The notes beneath the pieces were generated by a model. It ran no database searches. It was given only the letters and a program-made list of their open reading frames with translations, and was not told the DNA's origin. Below, in pieces: positions 51,751 to 61,072 of a stretch of DNA of 64,000 nt. The translations under genes and the position numbers were made by a program. The stretch comes from Bacillus sp. FJAT-27264 (GTDB lineage: Bacteria; Bacillota; Bacilli; Paenibacillales; Paenibacillaceae). Where the stretch lies: positions 95,873 through 159,872 of the forward strand of contig NZ_MAQW01000032.1 in NCBI RefSeq assembly GCF_001682855.1, written 5' to 3'. Every line of letters starts with the position of its first letter. Within the stretch, counting starts at the first letter, position 1.

Positions 51751-51867
51751 GTACATCATTATAACAAGAATTCGATATAGCGGACCTATTTCCCCAAACG
51801 ATTATGCGAACTACTGGTGAAAAAAAAGAATAGGGGTGGCTGATCCTTAAATCAGCCGACGAACAGA

Positions 51868-52335
51868 TCAGGGATTTATTTTCCCGTGCCGAGTTAGATT
51901 AAAATCAACGTCCTCCAAAAATTCGATGATCTCACCGTTGGGGCTATGAATGACCGCATTTTTTACGATGAGGGGTGGTTCACCGAGCGAGAGGACCCCA
52001 GGTTCTACATAAGCCTTTGCACCATGAGCAAGCGCTTTTTGATAGATGGCTTCCACATCCTCCACATAGAATGCAAAATGCAGTAATGCGCCATGAGCGA
52101 TCTCTTCTTCAGAGGTTGCTTTTTTGCCTTGGGCGGGAATCACAGCTTCGTTGTCAAAAACCTCGATGCATGTCCGTTGATCCGGTGAGATCAGCATGGT
52201 AGCTTGTTTGAGCTGAAAGGCGGGCAGACTCCAATGATGCCCCGCTTGGAACCCCAGCACCTCTGTATAAAAGGCAATAGTTTCTATATAATCCTTGGCT
52301 TGAATAGCCACATGGGCAAGTCCTTTGATGCTCAT
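51868..52335 (-). CDS. VOC-family (glyoxalase/dioxygenase superfamily) protein
   Basis: This 155-residue protein has two beta-alpha-beta-beta-beta modules: GLAHVAIQAKDYIETIAFYT with EVLGFQAGHHW, then HFAFYVEDVEAIYQKALAHG with SPNGEIIEFLED. H8, E-containing strands and H in LLHFAF could form the metal site seen in glyoxalase I. The reaction is unknown. It is divergent from the Lrp/AsnC regulator, which may control it. Confidence 0.82.
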   Translation of the reverse strand: MSIKGLAHVAIQAKDYIETIAFYTEVLGFQAGHHWSLPAFQLKQATMLISPDQRTCIEVFDNEAVIPAQGKKATSEEEIAHGALLHFAFYVEDVEAIYQKALAHGAKAYVEPGVLSLGEPPLIVKNAVIHSPNGEIIEFLEDVDFNLTRHGKINP

Positions 52336-52494
52336 TCATTATCACTCCAATTCATAAGATGTGTTAGATTATAGTGAATTGAAGACGTAGAATACATATG
52401 GAACATAAGCATTTTATCGTATAAAGATTACTGAATATAAGGTATTGTAGCTGAAAAGGTTTATTTTCAAAAATCCGACCTGGAGGTCCTCGTA

Positions 52495-52929
52495 TTGGAA
52501 TATATCATTGACGAAGTTGATAGAAAAATCATGCAGTTGCTACAGCAGAATGCGAGAATGCCCATTTCGCAAATCAGCAAAGAGGTATCTATGTCCCAAC
52601 CATCTGTGAAGGAGAGAATTGTGAAGCTGGAAGAGAGAAACATCATCTCCGGGTACACGGCGTCCTTTGAATTGCGCGAACTGAACCGGGGTACGACTAC
52701 ATTTATTCTTTTGAAGACAGAGCATTGCCAGGAGCTTGTAGATTTTTGCACCGGAGCCAGGGAAGTGACCGATCTGTTTCGCATCAGCGGAGAATATAAC
52801 TATTTGTTGAAGGTTCAGACCGCATCGGTGGAAGAGCTGGCTGAGTTTCAAGATGCACTGCTCAGGCTGGGACCCTCGAAGTCGCATATCAGTCTGAAAA
52901 ATATTTTGGAGAACCGAATCCTGCTTTAA
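52495..52929 (+). CDS. Lrp/AsnC-family regulator
   Basis: The 144-residue protein has an N-terminal helix-turn-helix (DRKIMQLLQQNARMPISQIS, VSMSQPSVKERIVKLEERNI) and a RAM/AsnC ligand domain with the C-terminal LGPSKSHISLKNILENR. The length is standard. TTG start with TGGAGGT upstream. The divergent VOC gene is the nearest candidate target; amino acids are the usual effectors. Confidence 0.88.
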   Translation: MEYIIDEVDRKIMQLLQQNARMPISQISKEVSMSQPSVKERIVKLEERNIISGYTASFELRELNRGTTTFILLKTEHCQELVDFCTGAREVTDLFRISGEYNYLLKVQTASVEELAEFQDALLRLGPSKSHISLKNILENRILL

Positions 52930-53075
52930 CTGGAACTAACAGAGGGATTCCTTCTATTCCTCTACGAAAACGCTTCTTTTCATCATTTTCCCGTCATTGG
53001 CTAGGAATATACTTGTATTAACAGAGGTGAAAGGTAGAAATGCCTAATACAATCATTGGGAAGAGGCGGTAGCGT

Positions 53076-55451
53076 TTGAAGCGTTTTTGGAAAGCGGGTT
53101 TGATCTTCGCGTTGGTCCTGTCGATGTTAAGCGGGTGCGTGCTAAACGGTGTAAGTTCGGTAACTATTAATGTCTCGGGTAACACGTCATCACAATCTTT
53201 GAAATATGCATTAAGATATTCAGATGGAGGAGTAGTGGTCCAGGATGTCGCAGCAGCGACTAACGCTTCCTTTGTGGTTAATACTGATTCACAGAAATAC
53301 ATTGTAGGCGGGTATGTGAGTGATGGGAACGTGAGTTGGGTTCCGAATATCTCATATAGCTTCAATTATGTAGGTATCAATAATCCCGAGAGCAATAAAC
53401 CAAATTTTCCAGTAGGTCATGTGATCGCAAATGAATCAGTGATTGCAACGGAGCGTCCAGGGTTTGTTAAACTGACCTTTGACGTTTACGGGACCGATGG
53501 TCAACTGGTGACGGGTCGAACAGAAGTATTCGCCCACTCCTCAAAAAATGTGACATTCTATGATTCTGATCCACAAAACACTTCACCTCAAGGTCCACTA
53601 GAAGTAAATGAGGGGTTCTCTTCTTATACAGTGAATGGAAAGGTCTCCTTTTTAATCAAATCTAACAACACCGACGATGTCTGGTCCCTTCCATTAACCT
53701 TATATTCTGGAGGACAAGAGATCTATGAATCCACATTCAATCAGATACTGGATTCGGTAGCGATTGGGTTCGCTGACGGAGATACAAAGGAGAAAGTAAC
53801 CCAAAACCTGACTCTTCCAACCACTGGTGATAATGGTACCAGCATTTCGTGGGAGAGCAGCGATCCAGATACTATTACTCCACAAGGGGTAGTTCATCGT
53901 ACCAGCAATGAGATTCCTGTAACGTTGACAGCTAAAGTGACCATGAAGAATGGAGACGGCTGGGTATCCGTGAATAAAAAATTCAATGTGGTAGTGAGCC
54001 GCGGTTTAAGCAATGTAAGTACGCTAGATATATTGGAATTAGATAATATCACGATAGATCCTTTATGGAATAGCAACGTTTATGATTATACCGCAAATGT
54101 ACCTGCTTCCGTTACAGCGACATCCGTAACTTATGAAACGATGGAAAGCGAAGCTACTGCACAATTAATTCTAAACGATAGTCCTGCTAGCAATCCTATT
54201 AATCTGAATGAGGGCGAGAATGTAATCAAAGTGATCGTAACGGCCGAAGATGGAAGTACGCAGGCCTACTCGATAACGGTCAATAGAGCAGCTCAACCAA
54301 CGCCGGTACCAAGTACAACACCGGAACCGACAGTTGCACCAACGCCTGAGCCAACACCAGAACCAACAGCAACGCCAACGCCGGAACCGACAGTTGCACC
54401 AACACCGGAACCGACAACGGCACCAACACCGGAACCGACAACGGCACCGACAACAGCACCAACACCGGCACCGACAACAGCACCAACACCGGAACCGACA
54501 ACGGCACCAACACCGGAACCGACAACGGCACCGACAGTTGCACCAACACCGGAACCGACAACGGCACCAACAACAGCACCAACAACAGAGCCTACAACAG
54601 CACCAACAACAGAGCCAACAACGGCACCAACAATAGAGCCAACAACAGAACCGACGCCGGCAGCAACCCCGGAGCCGCCAACTGTACCGGCAACGGACCC
54701 GCCATCGTCAGGAGAGCAGAATACAGCTCCGGTTGCGACGCCAACACCGACGCCGGTCCCAATAGCGACACCGACAGTAGTACCAACTGCGTCACCTATA
54801 GCCCCGGAGAGTAACCCTTTCTCATCAGCTATAAGTAATGTGGGGCAACTGATCTCTATCATTAAACAGACATTGGAATCCAATAAGGATGCCAAGACGT
54901 CATTCCCTGATACGAGCATACACTGGGCTGCGAATGATATTGCCTTGGCAGTACGGCTTCAGATTATTACAAGTTACCAAGATGGGAGCTTCAAGCCGAA
55001 CGCGCCCGTATCGCGCGGAGAGTTCAGCGCAATGATCGTCAGAGCCTTCCATTTGCAAGCGGGTAAGAATTCAGTCACCTTTAAGGATCTGGCTGAACAG
55101 GGCGTATTCAAAGCGGAGATTGAGCTTCTGGCTACTAACGGCATCATTAGCGGCTATCAAGACGGTACATTCGGTTCAAACAAGGAGATAACACGCGCAG
55201 AAATGCTGACGATGATTTCACGGATTTTGAACCTGAAAGCTTTAAATCAACGTGAAGCGGTAGCTTTCGCTGATATCAGTAATGGATATTGGGCTAAACA
55301 AACCATTGAGGATGCTACTATCGCAGGGCTTGTTAACGGCGTTAGTACAGATAAGTTCGCACCTGAGAAAAAGGCTTCCAGAGCGGAAGTGGCGAGCTTG
55401 ATTCTTCGCTCGTTGAAGACGGACGAGAGTATTTCTAAACTTCTCCAATAA
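53076..55451 (+). CDS. SLH-domain lipoprotein with Ig-like, cadherin-like and TPEPT linker regions
   Basis: The protein has 791 residues. A signal peptide ends in lipobox MLSGC (cysteine 21). A beta-rich region (22-215), a degenerate bacterial Ig domain (220-310, SISWESSDPDTITPQG) and a cadherin-like beta-sandwich (about 318-405, ITIDPLWNSNVYDYTANVP) follow. The linker (407-580) is almost entirely T, P, E and A. Three SLH domains (610-790, FPDTSIHWAANDIALAVRLQ, FKDLAEQGVFKAEIELLATN) end it. Both a lipid anchor and SLH wall-binding domains are present, so it may span membrane and wall. TTG start, GAGGCGG upstream. Confidence 0.85.
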   Translation: MKRFWKAGLIFALVLSMLSGCVLNGVSSVTINVSGNTSSQSLKYALRYSDGGVVVQDVAAATNASFVVNTDSQKYIVGGYVSDGNVSWVPNISYSFNYVGINNPESNKPNFPVGHVIANESVIATERPGFVKLTFDVYGTDGQLVTGRTEVFAHSSKNVTFYDSDPQNTSPQGPLEVNEGFSSYTVNGKVSFLIKSNNTDDVWSLPLTLYSGGQEIYESTFNQILDSVAIGFADGDTKEKVTQNLTLPTTGDNGTSISWESSDPDTITPQGVVHRTSNEIPVTLTAKVTMKNGDGWVSVNKKFNVVVSRGLSNVSTLDILELDNITIDPLWNSNVYDYTANVPASVTATSVTYETMESEATAQLILNDSPASNPINLNEGENVIKVIVTAEDGSTQAYSITVNRAAQPTPVPSTTPEPTVAPTPEPTPEPTATPTPEPTVAPTPEPTTAPTPEPTTAPTTAPTPAPTTAPTPEPTTAPTPEPTTAPTVAPTPEPTTAPTTAPTTEPTTAPTTEPTTAPTIEPTTEPTPAATPEPPTVPATDPPSSGEQNTAPVATPTPTPVPIATPTVVPTASPIAPESNPFSSAISNVGQLISIIKQTLESNKDAKTSFPDTSIHWAANDIALAVRLQIITSYQDGSFKPNAPVSRGEFSAMIVRAFHLQAGKNSVTFKDLAEQGVFKAEIELLATNGIISGYQDGTFGSNKEITRAEMLTMISRILNLKALNQREAVAFADISNGYWAKQTIEDATIAGLVNGVSTDKFAPEKKASRAEVASLILRSLKTDESISKLLQ
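54294..54720 (+). repeat. TPEPT-coding low-complexity repeat
   Basis: Imperfect 15-18-bp units based on ACACCGGAACCGACA code for T-P-E-P-T and related pentapeptides, about 25 times. This is a stretchable wall-spanning linker. The repeats are likely to vary in number through slippage. The opposite strand is open for over 600 bases but only as a mirror of this repeat. Confidence 0.9.
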
Positions 55452-55472
55452 AAATAGTGAGTTTATCTTCCG

Positions 55473-55500
55473 AAACTGCAGCCATTGGCTGCAGTTTTTT
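55473..55500 (+). terminator. Terminator after SLH lipoprotein gene
   Basis: AAACTGCAGCC pairs with GGCTGCAGTTT around ATT, followed by six T. Confidence 0.92.
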
Positions 55501-55553
55501 GATATTATGAAGCTAAGGTACAAGGACATTTAGCACAGGAGTCGCACACAACT

Positions 55554-57326
55554 ATGAAGTTAAATCTCTATCTTTCTGAAATTTTAATAACTGCAACGGT
55601 GTGTTCTTTGGTTCTGGTCTATCTTTCCTGGAGAAGAAGGCAGCTTCCGATAGCAAAAAGTTATGGACTTGGTGTGCTTGCCGGCGCCTTTTATACCTTT
55701 GGATATGCTTTTGAACTTATCAGCGACGACCTGAAAGATATCCTCTTCTGGCTCAAATTCGAGTATATCGGGATTCCTTTTGCTCCAACCCTATGGATGA
55801 TTATGGTACTGCAGTATACGGGACGACAAGCGTACATCCGTAAATGGACTGTTGCTATACTCATGATTGTTCCTGTCTGTACTCTCGCTGCCGTCCATAC
55901 GAACGATTGGCACCACTTATTCTATAGGAGTGTGTCGTTGGATTTTTCTGAGGGTGTTCCCCTAATCCATTTGAATCACGGCCCCCTGTTCTATCTCCAT
56001 GTTGTGTATTCCTTCTTTTTTTTCTTCCTAGGTATGGGTTTATTACTCCATATGTACTTCATAGCTCCGTCCCGAATGAAGAAGCAAATTATGTTCATGA
56101 TGATTGGATCTTGCGGGCCATTTGGGTTCTCACTGATGTATGTTACCGGGATTCTAAAAACCTCCATAGATGTATCCCCATTCGGCTTCTTAATCTCTGG
56201 AATATTCTATTTACTCGGTATTTATCAATTCAATATGCTCAGGCTCTCTCCCCTTGCACATCAGAAGGTATTTGACTCTATACAGGATGCGGTTATTGTC
56301 TTTGATCTGGATCATAATATTTCTGATTACAATCGTTCAGCGAGCCGGATGATCGAGGGCCTTCACAACAGAAACGCTATTGGCCAGCCTGCGGCGACAC
56401 TCTTCTCCGCTTATCCGATACTCCTTAATACCATTATGCAAGAGCCTCTTTCGGAGAACAGGGTATTATTCGGTGATCATGGCAATGATCGGGTGTATCA
56501 GGCGCAAATGCTATATATTTATGACAATCGCTCCAGACCAACGGGTAAAATGCTTTTGCTCCGCGATACGACGGATGCTGTACGTTCTGAAGAGAGACTG
56601 ATCAACAACGCCACGCAATTGCAGGAGCTTAATACATTTAAGGATGAACTCTTCAGTGTGGTGGCCCACGATATTCGTGACCCGCTGGCGATCCTCCTGA
56701 ATTTAATGGAGATCCTGGAAGAGGAGCTGCCTGGCCGTGGTGAGGAGCACGAGGAGATTGTTAATGAAATGGGTCAGCAGTTACGAAAAACGCTCACCTT
56801 GGCAGAGAATCTGCTAGGCTGGTTCGGGAAACACCAAGGAGGCATGATTCTGAACCCTGACACCCATGATTTGTTCGATGCCGTACAGATAAGTCTACAT
56901 CTTCTGCAGATTCGCAGTGAGGGCAAAGGAATTGTTATGGTGTCTGAGGTTCCCCCGAACACGTGGGTCTACGCAGATAAGGAAATGCTGAATTTAATCG
57001 TTCGCAATTTGCTCTCCAACGCTGTTAAATTCACGGATTCCGGAGGCAGCATTACGGTGCGGGCGGAACGTTCGGACGGGAAAATGGTTGTTGCAGTAAG
57101 TGACACGGGCGTTGGCGTACGGGAGGATCTGGCCCAAACCTTGTTACAATCAGATTATTCAGCCTCTACGGCAGGTACAGCTGGAGAACAAGGCATCGGT
57201 TTAGGGCTTGCGATCTGCAGAGAATTTGTACGATTAAACGGAGGTGAGATTTGGTTTGATAGTGATCCTGCCCAAGGAAGCACCTTCTATTTCACCATTC
57301 CGCTCCCCCGGGAGTCTCTAATATAA
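55554..57326 (+). CDS. 7TM sensor histidine kinase with PAS domain
   Basis: The 590-residue protein has seven membrane helices in residues 5-230 (histidine-kinase N-terminal 7TM type, with DWHHLFYRS in a loop) and a PAS domain (about 240-345). HisKA has H372 in SVVAHDIRDPLAILL, and a HATPase domain follows (NLLSNAVKFT, DTGVGV, GIGLGLAICREF). The VAHDIRDP motif places it with phytochrome/NarX-unlike PAS kinases. It is 43 bases upstream of the response-regulator gene, clearly its partner. Confidence 0.9.
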   Translation: MKLNLYLSEILITATVCSLVLVYLSWRRRQLPIAKSYGLGVLAGAFYTFGYAFELISDDLKDILFWLKFEYIGIPFAPTLWMIMVLQYTGRQAYIRKWTVAILMIVPVCTLAAVHTNDWHHLFYRSVSLDFSEGVPLIHLNHGPLFYLHVVYSFFFFFLGMGLLLHMYFIAPSRMKKQIMFMMIGSCGPFGFSLMYVTGILKTSIDVSPFGFLISGIFYLLGIYQFNMLRLSPLAHQKVFDSIQDAVIVFDLDHNISDYNRSASRMIEGLHNRNAIGQPAATLFSAYPILLNTIMQEPLSENRVLFGDHGNDRVYQAQMLYIYDNRSRPTGKMLLLRDTTDAVRSEERLINNATQLQELNTFKDELFSVVAHDIRDPLAILLNLMEILEEELPGRGEEHEEIVNEMGQQLRKTLTLAENLLGWFGKHQGGMILNPDTHDLFDAVQISLHLLQIRSEGKGIVMVSEVPPNTWVYADKEMLNLIVRNLLSNAVKFTDSGGSITVRAERSDGKMVVAVSDTGVGVREDLAQTLLQSDYSASTAGTAGEQGIGLGLAICREFVRLNGGEIWFDSDPAQGSTFYFTIPLPRESLI

Positions 57327-57369
57327 GTTCAAATATAGCTGTTGATTGGTATAAAAGGAGGGGTGCTGA

Positions 57370-58530
57370 ATGAAGATCGTGCTCATCGATGATGAAAAAG
57401 CGATGCACTTAATTATGAAGCGAATGTTGAACAAACTCGGTGAGGCGGATGTCGTGGGAGCCTTCCTGAATACAGCTGCGGCCGAAGAGTATTTGAACGA
57501 CCATGATGTGGACATCGTCTTTATGGACATTCATATGCCGCAAGAGAGCGGGCTTATGTTCGCTCAGCGGTTAAGAGATAGGGGAAGTAAGATCAAGCTG
57601 GTGTTTGTGACATCGCATACCGAATATGCTTTGTCTGCTTTTGATGTCTATGCCTACGACTATATTGTGAAGCCTGTTGTACTGGAGCGGATACAGCGAA
57701 CGGTTCAAAGAGCTTTGGTTGAGGCCCAGCAGAAGCAGGATTCGTCAGAATCGCTGGCAGATCCTGCGGTTCATATACAGATCAATTGTCTGGGCAGAAT
57801 GGAAATGAAGAGTGCGCAGAACACTATACTTAAATGGAAGACTAGTAAAAGTGCAGAATTGTGCGGATACTTATTATTGCATCATGGCAGTCTGGTCTCC
57901 CGCTCTAAGCTGATTGAGGATATATTCAGGGAGATGCCGCTCAAGAACGCAGAGACCTATTTGAATACCACCGCTTATCAATTGCGCAGACTGCTGGGAG
58001 AGAATGGTCTAAAGGGTAGTTTGTTTTCGGATGGCAATCACTATGCTTTGAATTTACCCTCAGCTGATGTTGATCTGTTTCGTTTTGAAGAAGGGTGTAG
58101 GCAGATGATGGTTATAGACGAGTCGAATCTCGAGCAGGCGCTTGCGCTGGAGCGGCTCTATTTGGGTGACTTGTTCGGAAGTTATGGGTACTCTTGGGCC
58201 TTAGGTGAGATCGAGCGCTATTCGCTGATGTATGTTCAGTTTACTCAACGCTTATGCAGAGTATTGTTGTCTCGGGAGGATTTCTTAACGGCTATTCCCA
58301 TTCTCAATAGGCTGGCTACCCACAATGAATTGGATGAAGAGACCGTTAAACTCCATATGAAGGCTTTGGCTTTGCAGAAGAACAAAGAAGCTTTGACTCG
58401 CCGGTTCACTCATTTCACGGAGCTACTGTTGCGAGAGGTGGGGGCTATCCCCTCACCAGACATGGTACTGCTATATGAGCAGTTGTTGTCGCCATTAGAA
58501 TCATTGCATTCATTCTATAGCGAAATATAG
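57370..58530 (+). CDS. Response regulator with winged-helix and BTAD (SARP-like) output
   Basis: The 386-residue protein has a receiver (VLIDDE, phosphoacceptor D53 in DIVFMDIHMP, lysine in DYIVKPV). A winged helix of the OmpR/SARP type follows (SKLIEDIFREMPLKNAETYL, NTTAYQLRRLLGE), then a helical BTAD domain (about 245-380). This domain order is found in Bacillota regulators of cell-surface or metabolic functions. AAAAGGAGGGG gives strong translation. It is co-transcribed with the kinase; targets are unknown, with the SLH gene upstream a neighbour. Confidence 0.88.
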   Translation: MKIVLIDDEKAMHLIMKRMLNKLGEADVVGAFLNTAAAEEYLNDHDVDIVFMDIHMPQESGLMFAQRLRDRGSKIKLVFVTSHTEYALSAFDVYAYDYIVKPVVLERIQRTVQRALVEAQQKQDSSESLADPAVHIQINCLGRMEMKSAQNTILKWKTSKSAELCGYLLLHHGSLVSRSKLIEDIFREMPLKNAETYLNTTAYQLRRLLGENGLKGSLFSDGNHYALNLPSADVDLFRFEEGCRQMMVIDESNLEQALALERLYLGDLFGSYGYSWALGEIERYSLMYVQFTQRLCRVLLSREDFLTAIPILNRLATHNELDEETVKLHMKALALQKNKEALTRRFTHFTELLLREVGAIPSPDMVLLYEQLLSPLESLHSFYSEI

Positions 58531-58562
58531 ACTTAAGTGATTATAGAACTGGAGGGTTATCT

Positions 58563-59531
58563 ATGAAAGCATTGATTTTCGAGCATTTTGGCGGGCCGGA
58601 GGTACTGCGTTATGCAGATCTTCCTGAACCGGAGCTGGAGCCAGGAACGGTCTGGGTCAGAATGAAGGCGATTGGATTAAACTTCGCTGACATTTATCGC
58701 AGACGGGGCGATTACCACTTGGCGGGTCAGGCACCCTATATTTTAGGATACGAGGGAGCAGGAATTGTGGAACGGGTTGCGGAAGATGTGAAGACGGTGG
58801 AGGTAGGAGACCGGGTCGCATTTGCCGATGTCCCGCATGCGAATGCCGAACTGGTAAAGGCGGGAATCGATCATATTATTCCACTGCCGGACGACATCAC
58901 CTTCGAGCAATCAGCTGCACTGCTGCTGCAAGGTCTGACGGCGCATTATCTGGTGAACGACAGCTATTCGGTTCAGCCAGGCGACGTGATTGTAATTCAT
59001 GCAGCGGCAGGCGGAGTGGGACAGCTTCTGACGCAGTTGGCTAAAGCCAAGGGAGCCAGAGTTCTCGGCCTGACTTCTTCTCCTGCGAAGCGTGAAGCGG
59101 CATTGGCCGCGGGTGCAGACGAAGTGCTGCTGTACGACAGGGATTGGGTGGAAGGCGCGATCCGTTGGTCCAATAATGGTCAAGGTGTGAACGCAGTCTA
59201 TGATTCAGTAGGTTCCACCTTAATGGATAGCTTCAAGGCGACGAAGATCAAAGGTTCAGTTGTATTCTACGGAATGGCCGGCGGCAATCCGCCCCACATT
59301 GACCCCCGTATGCTTATGGACACTTCCAAAACCTTGACTGGAGGCGACCTGTGGAACCATATCGTTACACGCAGCAACCGGATCGAGCGTTCAGAGCAGC
59401 TTTTTGAAGCGATCAGACAGGGGCAATTAAAGATGGAGGAACCGAAGTCGTTCCCGCTCCGCGATGGCGCTGAGGCACATCGGTTGTTAGAGAGCAGAAG
59501 CAGCACAGGAAAGATTTTGTTAATTCCTTAA
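58563..59531 (+). CDS. NADPH:quinone oxidoreductase-type MDR protein
   Basis: This 322-residue zeta-crystallin-like MDR has MKALIFEHFGGPEVLRYADL, GLNFADIYRRRGDY, the nucleotide loop IHAAAGGVGQLLTQLAKAKG and the VNAVYDSVGST segment. It lacks zinc ligands, as expected for quinone reductases. AACTGGAGGG precedes the ATG. It is 32 bases after the response-regulator gene, so it may be co-transcribed with it. Its end overlaps that of the converging gene by 4 bases. Confidence 0.9.
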   Translation: MKALIFEHFGGPEVLRYADLPEPELEPGTVWVRMKAIGLNFADIYRRRGDYHLAGQAPYILGYEGAGIVERVAEDVKTVEVGDRVAFADVPHANAELVKAGIDHIIPLPDDITFEQSAALLLQGLTAHYLVNDSYSVQPGDVIVIHAAAGGVGQLLTQLAKAKGARVLGLTSSPAKREAALAAGADEVLLYDRDWVEGAIRWSNNGQGVNAVYDSVGSTLMDSFKATKIKGSVVFYGMAGGNPPHIDPRMLMDTSKTLTGGDLWNHIVTRSNRIERSEQLFEAIRQGQLKMEEPKSFPLRDGAEAHRLLESRSSTGKILLIP

Positions 59532-60043
59532 CAGTCCCTCGCATTAGCGAACCGATGAATCCCGAAGTCCGGGTAACCGGAGGCGAGAATGGAGTCGCGC
59601 AAGGGATAAAGGTTGTCCGTGAATCGCAGCTCGGCTCCCGTGGCCAGAATTCGGTCCATCAGATGATCCATAGCTTCTACTCGAAGAGGAGCTACGGTGT
59701 GTGGTGAAGTATAATATCCTGCGGTTTGGTCAAACAGTTCAAAGCCCTGCCGTGGAAAAACGTATCTGTACAGCGTGGTGTTCTTTATGGCTGTATACCA
59801 GCGGCTTTCAACCGTGATGATAGTTGTGGCTGTAGTGCCTGCGAAAAGATTGCTGGTCTGGGCATCACTTGCGGCGGCCGTCTTTCGCAGGACCATTCTA
59901 GGGCAGTCTCTGGGAAAATAGTAACTTACCTCATGCTCTTGATCAATCGCCCAGACGAGTGGCGGCATTCCCTGGATGTTTTGTTTCTCTTTAGGGACAA
60001 ACCGCTTAATGTCAGACTCTTCGCTAAAATGATAAAGATACAT
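59528..60043 (-). CDS. Conserved hypothetical protein, DUF6886-like
   Basis: The 171-residue protein begins MYLYHFSEESDIKRFVPKEK and contains PPLVWAIDQEHEVSYYFPRD with CPRM following. This pattern is familiar from small uncharacterised Bacillota proteins (DUF6886, to the best of my recollection). It has no signal peptide or membrane helix. The YHFSEE/F-P-R/W-A-I-D pattern recalls ADP-ribosyltransferase-like folds, but no catalytic triad can be claimed. It is downstream of the CdsA-like gene with an 18-base gap. Confidence 0.65.
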   Translation of the reverse strand: MYLYHFSEESDIKRFVPKEKQNIQGMPPLVWAIDQEHEVSYYFPRDCPRMVLRKTAAASDAQTSNLFAGTTATTIITVESRWYTAIKNTTLYRYVFPRQGFELFDQTAGYYTSPHTVAPLRVEAMDHLMDRILATGAELRFTDNLYPLRDSILASGYPDFGIHRFANARDC

Positions 60044-60061
60044 CCGGCACCTCTTCCTCTC

Positions 60062-60988
60062 CTACATAAAGTCAAAAAAGTAACGGATCACATGAAACAG
60101 TACCGGCGAGGTGTAGGTCAGGCTGTCGACCCGGCTTAGGTAGCTTTTTTTCAGAGCCTCGAATTTGCCATCATCGCCAATCAGCAGATCGCGCTTCAGC
60201 ACAGACACGGTTAAGCTGCCGATGAAGCCGCTAAGGCTGATCAACATCCCGGAGAAGATCCCGAAAATCGGCGTGAGCGGCGTTAAATACGGATAGATCA
60301 GATACGATACCGCAGTGGTAACCACGAACGCACAAGCGAAGCCTTCCCAGGTCAGATAGGGATTGGCTGTGGGGACCACTTTTCTTTTGCCAAAATAGAT
60401 CGAGGCCAGATGATGCACCACATCATTAAGCTGCGTCAGTACAACCAGAAACAGTACGAGTCCCGCTCCATACTCGGGGGTAGCGAACTGAAAGTATGCC
60501 AGATGGCTGAGCCCAAACACCATCAGCATCAGACCCCACTGGGTCGAGCTGACACTACGCAGAAATCCGACCGTCCCTTTGTTAATCATCCGGGGGAGCG
60601 GTAGCAGCAAGAACACATAGACAGGGATAAAGACGATGAACATCCCGTACCATTCGATATAGATCCAGTAGAATTGCAGCGGAATCGACAAGTATGCCCA
60701 CAGGAACAGCCTTCGGTCCGCTTTTCTGGACTTGATCATGGAGAAGTATTCCTTCAGCGCGAAGAAGGTCAGCACCATCAGTGAGATTAGGGACACCACG
60801 GAATTGAACAGGGTAGCGAGGCAGAAGATGAACACCATGCCCCACCAGGTTTTGATGCGGTTTCCGATGGGTGCATAATCCTTGTTCGGCTGTACTTTGC
60901 TTATTACATAATAGATGAGTTGAATGGCGCATAGAGCTGCCAAAATAAGGACTAACGTTAACAAGCTTCTATCCAGGGCAATCACCAA
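60062..60988 (-). CDS. CdsA-like phosphatidate cytidylyltransferase family protein
   Basis: This 308-residue membrane protein has about eight helices. The C-terminal cytidylyltransferase region is visible as ANPYLTWEGFACAFVVT, SLTVSVLKRDLLIGDDGKFE and SYLSRVDSLTYTSPVLFH. In true CdsA the final signature is SxxKR...KD...HGGxxDRxD. Here KR, the D/K cluster and RVDSL remain, but the HGG is missing. It may use another lipid or head group, or have lost activity; a housekeeping cdsA is expected elsewhere. Confidence 0.72.
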   Translation of the reverse strand: MVIALDRSLLTLVLILAALCAIQLIYYVISKVQPNKDYAPIGNRIKTWWGMVFIFCLATLFNSVVSLISLMVLTFFALKEYFSMIKSRKADRRLFLWAYLSIPLQFYWIYIEWYGMFIVFIPVYVFLLLPLPRMINKGTVGFLRSVSSTQWGLMLMVFGLSHLAYFQFATPEYGAGLVLFLVVLTQLNDVVHHLASIYFGKRKVVPTANPYLTWEGFACAFVVTTAVSYLIYPYLTPLTPIFGIFSGMLISLSGFIGSLTVSVLKRDLLIGDDGKFEALKKSYLSRVDSLTYTSPVLFHVIRYFFDFM

Positions 60989-61072
60989 CTTGTCGTGAGG
61001 TAGGATTCCATTAAAGGGTTCCTATGTTATTATGAAGGAATAGTCCAATCTTGATAAGGGGAAATTTCGTCA

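Noticed and set aside
54294..54720. Regular short repeats that might suggest a CRISPR array
   Set aside because: The units are 15-18-bp coding repeats in frame without unique spacers.
54293..54919. Long minus-strand frame of Val/Gly/Ala-rich repeats
   Set aside because: It mirrors the TPEPT-coding repeat of the SLH lipoprotein gene and has no independent start signals.
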